Source: an uncultured Verrucomicrobiota bacterium
GTDB lineage: Bacteria; Verrucomicrobiota; Verrucomicrobiia; Limisphaerales; SXTU01
Direction: 5' to 3'
Assembly: GCA_903863315.1 (NCBI GenBank)
Contig: CAIPBN010000714.1
Location: 1-10,988 of the forward strand
Length of the DNA stretch: 10,988 nucleotides
Below, one piece after another: positions 7,075 through 10,988 of this stretch. The first letter of the stretch is position 1, and every line of letters starts with the position of its first letter. Below the pieces are notes generated by a model. It was not told where the DNA came from. It worked only from the letters and a program-made list of their open reading frames with translations, and did not search any database. A program made the position numbers and the translations under genes.

Positions 7075-8433
7075 TCAACCGAACGTCGTTTTGCCGGGCA
7101 CGGGGAGTTTATACATCCCGTCGGAGCCGGGCACACTGGGCGGCGTCAGCTTGATGGCTTCTTCCCACGACACTTGGTCGATGCCCTTGACCATCGTGTC
7201 ATGGTTCGTCTTGATCGCGTCGTCCCAGGAGATTTCCTTGCCGGAGTAGGTCGCCATGCGCCCCAACACGGAAGTCATCGAGCTGTCAGCGCCGTAGAAC
7301 GCCTCATTGTAAGGCTTGTCGTTGCGGATGGCGTCGAACAGGTCGTCGTGCTCCTGCTGGTAGGGGTCTTTGCCGCCGCCCTGATAGCGCCAGGCAGCCG
7401 GGCCGGTGATGGTGTAACGGCCGAGGTTCGCCACCCCCTTGGTGCCGATGGCGTGCTCGGAAACATCGTTCCAGCAGCCGAGCTGGTGGCGGCACTGGCT
7501 GAAGCAGACCGACCCATCCTCGTAGGTGAACTCAACGACGTGATGGTCGAAAATCTCGCCATAGTCGGGGCCTTTGCGCGTCTCGCAACCGCCGTTACCA
7601 CGCGCCTTGACCGGGTGGCCGCGCTTGACCCAGTTGATGACGTCGAGGTTGTGGATGTGCTGCTCGCAGATGTGGTCCCCACAGAGCCAGACGAAGTAAT
7701 ACCAGTTGCGCATCTGGTATTCGAGTTCAGTGAGCTTGCGGCCCTGTTTGGCTTCGAGGTCGGCGCGCTTGTGGACCCAAGGCGTGTTGCCGTTCCAGTA
7801 GGCGCGCATCGCCATGATGTCGCCCATCTGTCCGTCGTGGATGCGCTTGATTGTCTCGATGTAGCCGGCTTGATGATGGCGCTGGAGGCCGACACCAACC
7901 TTGAGGTTCTTCTTTTTCGCCTCCTGCGCGGCGGCGATGACCTTCTTGTAGCCGGCGACGTCCACGCACACCGGCTTCTCCATGAAGACGTGCTTGCCCT
8001 GCCGGACGGCCTCCTCGAACTGCATCGGGCGGAAGCCGGGCGGCGTGGCGAGAATGACAAGGTCCGCCTGCGCGATGGCCTTCTTGTAGGCGTCGAAGCC
8101 CATGAACTTGTGCTCATCCTTCACCTGCACCTTGTCCTTGTGGTTCTTGGCGAGGTTGGCCAGCGAGCTGTCCATGCGGTCCTTATGCACGTCGGCCACG
8201 GCCACGAGCTTCACGCTCTCACCGGTGCTGAGGGCTTGGTTCGCCGCGCCCGAGCCGCGTCCGCCCATGCCGATGAGCGCGACCTTGATGGTGTCGCCGG
8301 GCGAAGCGCCGTGAACGAAACGCTCGACGGGCAAGGTGCTCAAGGCAGCCGCACCAGCGGCGAGCTTGGACGAGGTGGAGAGAAAACTCCGGCGAGTGAC
8401 CGAAGCGGAGGCAGGGACAATCAGGTTGCTCAT
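7075..8433 (-). CDS. Gfo/Idh/MocA family oxidoreductase with intact Tat signal
   Basis: The 452-residue protein is an NAD(P)-dependent sugar or polyol oxidoreductase family member. The N-terminus carries a twin-arginine motif TRRSFLSTS (13-21), then a hydrophobic Ala-rich stretch (24-36), so folded export by Tat is predicted. The Rossmann fold starts at TIKVALIGMGGRGSGAA (48-64) and the family EKP motif is at 152-154 (MEKPVCVD). The second domain contains GLQRHHQ (182-188) and GDHICEQHIHNLDVINW (252-268). There Glu257 and His261 occupy the positions I align with the catalytic Asp-x3-His pair of inositol-dehydrogenase-like members; Glu for Asp is a departure from classical enzymes. Zymomonas glucose-fructose oxidoreductase is an established Tat-exported precedent that carries its own tightly bound cofactor. 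No Shine-Dalgarno sequence precedes the ATG. The gene ends in TGA just before a strong terminator. The substrate is not identifiable. Confidence 0.92.
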   Translation of the reverse strand: MSNLIVPASASVTRRSFLSTSSKLAAGAAALSTLPVERFVHGASPGDTIKVALIGMGGRGSGAANQALSTGESVKLVAVADVHKDRMDSSLANLAKNHKDKVQVKDEHKFMGFDAYKKAIAQADLVILATPPGFRPMQFEEAVRQGKHVFMEKPVCVDVAGYKKVIAAAQEAKKKNLKVGVGLQRHHQAGYIETIKRIHDGQMGDIMAMRAYWNGNTPWVHKRADLEAKQGRKLTELEYQMRNWYYFVWLCGDHICEQHIHNLDVINWVKRGHPVKARGNGGCETRKGPDYGEIFDHHVVEFTYEDGSVCFSQCRHQLGCWNDVSEHAIGTKGVANLGRYTITGPAAWRYQGGGKDPYQQEHDDLFDAIRNDKPYNEAFYGADSSMTSVLGRMATYSGKEISWDDAIKTNHDTMVKGIDQVSWEEAIKLTPPSVPGSDGMYKLPVPGKTTFG

Positions 8434-8520
8434 AGTTTCAATCGCGTTGGACTAGGCCGCACGCCACGACATTCGTAGCGCGCAAATGGCGAAGTCCGTT
8501 CACCAAATGGAACAGCGGCG

Positions 8521-8548
8521 AGTGTAGGGACGGACAGCGGGTTGTCCA
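8521..8548 (-). promoter_or_regulatory. Candidate sigma70-like promoter for the RR-type oxidoreductase
   Basis: On the minus strand TGGACA (8543-8548, 5 of 6 matches to TTGACA) is followed after 16 bases by TACACT (8521-8526, 4 of 6 to TATAAT). It would start transcription near 8513 and leave a leader of about 80 bases. The -35 hexamer is identical to that of the glycosyltransferase promoter candidate. An inverted repeat GGACA-N6-TGTCC (8532-8547) overlaps the -35 and spacer, where a repressor could bind. The call rests on consensus matching only. Confidence 0.35.
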
Positions 8549-8576
8549 GCGCGGGGAAACTCGGTTCTAGCTTCTG

Positions 8577-8641
8577 GTCCTAATCTTAATCCCGCTCCTT
8601 CCCCGCTCCGGCTGAATCGGGAACAGGATTAAGATTAGGAC
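8577..8641. repeat. Long intergenic palindrome (REP/MITE-like hairpin)
   Basis: GTCCTAATCTTAATCC (8577-8592) and its exact reverse complement GGATTAAGATTAGGAC (8626-8641) flank a 33-base GC-rich centre. Pairing continues imperfectly outward (CTxxTG against TAGCAG around 8571-8576 and 8642-8647), and the centre can form its own stem (TTCCCCG 8599-8605 against CGGGAA 8618-8623 with one bulge). The AT-rich arms contrast with their surroundings. It starts about 21 bases after the stop of the upstream oxidoreductase. There is no T run on either side, so it is not a canonical intrinsic terminator; a 3' mRNA-stabilising hairpin or a dispersed palindromic repeat are the likelier readings. Only one copy is present in the window. 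Confidence 0.85.
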
Positions 8642-8662
8642 TAGCAGCAGGAGAAAACAGCG

Positions 8663-10018
8663 TTACAGCGCCACGGTCCGGCCAGGAATCGGATACGGAT
8701 ACCGTCCGTCCGGTCCTGGCTTGGGCTTCGGAGCGGCGTCCCAAGCAAGGCGCTCAGGCATCAGGTCGAGCTTCGAGGCGAGCGCCTCTTCCCACGTCAC
8801 GGGCTGGCCGCCGTAGGTCGCCATGCGGCCCATGATGGCGGTGAGCGTGCTTTTCGCGCCGCGTTCAGCCTCGTTGTAAGGCTTGTTGTGACGGATGGCG
8901 TCGAAGAACGGGATGTGCTCGAGCCGGTGGCCATCGTTGGCCTCGCCTTCCTTCGCCTGATAGCGCCAGGTTACTTCCTGCTTAAGGTCGCGGATGGCGA
9001 AGACATTGCGCTCGGCAATCCAGCTTCCCTTCGTGCCCTGCACGGCTTCATAGACCTCGCCTTTGCATTTGGGAATTTGGCGGCACTGCGAATACATCCG
9101 CGCCCCGTCCGCATAGACATACTCCACGGTGTGGTGATCGAAAATCTCGCCGTGGTCCGGCTCGTTGAGGTAGGCGCGACCGCCGATGCCGGAGCAACTC
9201 ACGGGGAACGACTGCTTCACCCAGTTGATGACATCGAGGTTGTGGATGTGCTGCTCGACGATGTGGTCGCCGCAGAGCCACGCGAACATATACCAGTTGC
9301 GAAGCTGGTATTCCATCTCGGTGGGCGCGCGGCCAAGCATCTCGGTGACTTCCTTGCGCGTCTTCTTCGGGCCGACTGGAGCCGTGTTCCAGTAGCAACG
9401 CATCGAGATGATGTCGCCAATCTCACCGCCGTGCAGGCGCTTCATGCTCTCCTGATAATTCGGCTGATGATGGCGTTGGAGGCCGACGGCGACCTTGAGG
9501 TTCTTCTTCTTCGCCTCCTCAGCGGCGGCAAGGACTTTGCGCACGCCCGGCCCATCCACGGCGACGGGCTTCTCCATGAAGACGTGTTTGCCCTGCCGCA
9601 CCGCCTCTTCGAACATCATTGGGCGGAAGCCCGGCGGCGTCGCGAGGATGACCACGTCCGCCTGCGCGATGGCCTGCTTGTAGGCGTCGAAACCGAGGAA
9701 CTTGTTCTCCTCCTTCACCGCGAGCTGGTCCTTGTGCTTCTTGAGCGAAGCGAGGCTGCGGTCCATCCGGTCCTGATGCACGTCGGCGACGGCGACGAGT
9801 TTCACGTCGGCTCCGGCTTGCATGGCTTGGTCCGCCGCGCCGGTGCCGCGACCGCCTGCGCCGACGAGCGCGACCTTGATGGTGTCGCCGGGTGAAGCGC
9901 CGTGGGCGAAGCGCTCGACCGGCAGCGTGCCGAGGGCGGCAGCGCTGGCGGCGAACTTCGTGGAAGTCGAGAGGAAGTCCCGCAGCGAGACGGCGCTGTT
10001 TTGTTTCTGGTCGCTCAT
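8663..10018 (-). CDS. Gfo/Idh/MocA family oxidoreductase, paralogue with degenerate Tat motif
   Basis: The 451-residue protein is a close paralogue of the gene at 7075-8433: both share the PVERF-x-HGASPGDTIKVAL entry into the Rossmann fold, the nucleotide-binding GxGGRG (53-58 here, GAGGRG), MEKPVAVD (148-155), GLQRHHQ (179-185) and GDH-x2-EQHIHNLDVINWVK (250-268). Glu255 and His259 match Glu257 and His261 of the paralogue. The N-terminus still looks like a Tat signal (SLRDFLSTSTKF, then an Ala-rich stretch), but the first of the two arginines is leucine (Leu12-Arg13), so export is uncertain. I chose the ATG at 10018; the frame stays open to 10327, but that extension lies inside the AEC gene and lacks family similarity. 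A weak GGATG lies 8 bases before the ATG. The short 57-bp gap after the AEC gene suggests cotranscription. It ends in TAA before the palindrome. An NAD(P)-dependent sugar or polyol oxidoreductase, substrate unknown. Confidence 0.92.
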   Translation of the reverse strand: MSDQKQNSAVSLRDFLSTSTKFAASAAALGTLPVERFAHGASPGDTIKVALVGAGGRGTGAADQAMQAGADVKLVAVADVHQDRMDRSLASLKKHKDQLAVKEENKFLGFDAYKQAIAQADVVILATPPGFRPMMFEEAVRQGKHVFMEKPVAVDGPGVRKVLAAAEEAKKKNLKVAVGLQRHHQPNYQESMKRLHGGEIGDIISMRCYWNTAPVGPKKTRKEVTEMLGRAPTEMEYQLRNWYMFAWLCGDHIVEQHIHNLDVINWVKQSFPVSCSGIGGRAYLNEPDHGEIFDHHTVEYVYADGARMYSQCRQIPKCKGEVYEAVQGTKGSWIAERNVFAIRDLKQEVTWRYQAKEGEANDGHRLEHIPFFDAIRHNKPYNEAERGAKSTLTAIMGRMATYGGQPVTWEEALASKLDLMPERLAWDAAPKPKPGPDGRYPYPIPGRTVAL

Positions 10019-10074
10019 GTCAGTGTCATCCGCAGCATGGCAGACGGTGGCCGGGTTGGAAAGGCTACGTTCGG

Positions 10075-10988
10075 CTACAGCCCCAGCCACTTCATCCCGG
10101 CACGAATCCACAGGGGAATTGTCACGAAACTCACCGCCGAAGTGGCGATGACCACGCGCAGCGCGGTCGGGCCGTCGCCGCCGAAGTGGCGCGCGGCGAG
10201 GATGGCGAAGACGGCGGAGGGCATCGCGGCTTGCAGCATGATGACGCGCTTCAGCTCGACTGAGCACGGCAGGAACTTCGCCAGCAGCAGAAACAGCACG
10301 GGAATCACGCCCAGCCGCAGCACGCACGAAGCCCCCATCACGCGCCAGCCTTGCTCAGAGTGAAATTCCGCCAGGTGGTCGGCAATCATCGCGCCGACCA
10401 GCACCAGACCCATCGGAATCGCGCACGCGCCGAGCATGTGCATCGTGGTCTTCACAAACACCGGCACATATGCCGCGCCACCGGTGAAGTTGAGCGTGAG
10501 CGTCAGCACGATGGCGGCGAGCGGCGGGTTGAGGATTTTCTTCCAAAGCGGCTCGTTGGCCGCGTGCGCGAAGACGACCGTGCCCAGGAGCCAGAAGGCA
10601 ATTTCCGTCCCGAGGTTGTGGACGATGAGCACGCCCACGGTCTCACGGTCAAAGAGCGACATCGCCAGCGGCAGGGGCACGTAGCCGTAGTTGTAGAGAC
10701 CGGTGCTGAAGGCAAACGTCCTGCCCGACGCGTCGCGCTGGAGACCGGCGAGTCGAATCGCCAGCCAGCCCACGCCGATGCCCAGCGCCACGGTGCCGAA
10801 GCCGATGAGCGGTGGGAGGAAGAGGTTCTCCGTGCGGTTCAATGCCGGGTTGTCCAGGACCTTGTCGAAGATGAACGCGGGCACCAGCAGGCTGATGGTC
10901 ACGCGCAGCAACGAGTGATCGGCCTCCTCGGTGAGCCAGTCAAACTTGCGCATCGCAACTCCCGCGCAGGCGATGGCCAGCACGGGCA
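10075..10988 (-). CDS. AEC (auxin efflux carrier) family permease, 5' end cut by window edge
   Basis: The frame is open from the right edge to a TAG at 10075, giving about 304 codons. A GTG at 10983 could start it, but family proteins usually have one hydrophobic segment before the part seen here, so the true start is probably beyond the edge. The protein is almost entirely hydrophobic, with about nine or ten membrane segments. AEC hallmarks are the N-terminal-half TGLYNYGYVPLPLAM and, near the C-terminus, QAAMPSAVFAILAARHFGGD followed by a final TATS-like VIATSAVSFVTIPLWI segment. Members are secondary transporters of organic anions such as malate or other carboxylates; the substrate here is unknown. 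The Gfo/Idh/MocA gene follows after 57 bp, so transport and oxidation of related compounds is possible, but this is inference. Confidence 0.88.
   Translation of the reverse strand, partial: PVLAIACAGVAMRKFDWLTEEADHSLLRVTISLLVPAFIFDKVLDNPALNRTENLFLPPLIGFGTVALGIGVGWLAIRLAGLQRDASGRTFAFSTGLYNYGYVPLPLAMSLFDRETVGVLIVHNLGTEIAFWLLGTVVFAHAANEPLWKKILNPPLAAIVLTLTLNFTGGAAYVPVFVKTTMHMLGACAIPMGLVLVGAMIADHLAEFHSEQGWRVMGASCVLRLGVIPVLFLLLAKFLPCSVELKRVIMLQAAMPSAVFAILAARHFGGDGPTALRVVIATSAVSFVTIPLWIRAGMKWLGL

Noticed and set aside
6949..8478. Plus-strand open frame of 509 codons
   Set aside because: A shadow of the RR-type Gfo/Idh/MocA gene, with no recognisable domain; it also runs through the intrinsic terminator.
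8577..8641. Palindrome as an intrinsic terminator
   Set aside because: The AT-rich 16-base arms, 33-base centre and lack of a T tract on either strand do not fit the canonical form, unlike the clear terminator at 7021-7053.
8888..9895. Plus-strand open frame of 335 codons
   Set aside because: A shadow of the second Gfo/Idh/MocA gene. Its similarity to the other plus-strand frame only mirrors the paralogy of the real genes.
10019..10327. N-terminal extension of the LR-type oxidoreductase to a start at 10327
   Set aside because: It would overlap most of the 3' end of the AEC gene, is Arg/Ala-rich without family similarity, and the ATG at 10018 aligns with the start of the paralogue.

Overview
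The window is about 11 kb of GC-rich bacterial DNA. Every supported gene lies on the minus strand, so transcription runs from high to low coordinates. A very large secreted cytochrome-c / WD40 / DUF1549 / DUF1553 protein next to two Gfo/Idh/MocA oxidoreductases with Tat-type N-termini is typical of the Planctomycetes-Verrucomicrobia group. I favour Verrucomicrobia (Pedosphaera-like), but this is inference from gene content with no phylogenetic marker. Good Shine-Dalgarno sequences are scarce in front of the starts.

Layout in the direction of transcription: (1) an AEC-family permease, cut by the right edge, is followed after about 57 bp by (2) an exported-type Gfo/Idh/MocA oxidoreductase whose Tat motif has lost its first arginine. 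(3) A 229-bp intergenic region holds a long 16-bp-arm palindrome and a candidate promoter, then comes (4) a close paralogue of the oxidoreductase with an intact twin-arginine motif, closed by a convincing intrinsic terminator. (5) Next is the giant cytochrome/WD40/DUF1549/DUF1553 gene, interrupted by one in-frame amber codon that separates a 1044-residue N-terminal part from a C-terminal part of about 670 residues. (6) pyrD (class 2 dihydroorotate dehydrogenase) follows 71 bp downstream. (7) The 5' part of a family 2 glycosyltransferase, cut by the left edge, has its own promoter-like sequence very close to the start codon.

The secreted cytochrome protein and the exported oxidoreductases probably act in the cell envelope, in the oxidation or breakdown of sugars or glycans. 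No substrate can be read from the sequence. pyrD and the glycosyltransferase look like housekeeping and surface-polysaccharide genes that happen to be adjacent.

The points most worth checking are the amber-split gene, the divergent Tat motifs of the tandem paralogues, and the palindromic element between them. I see no CRISPR array, RNA gene, insertion sequence or phage gene, and no convincing new defence or mobile system.
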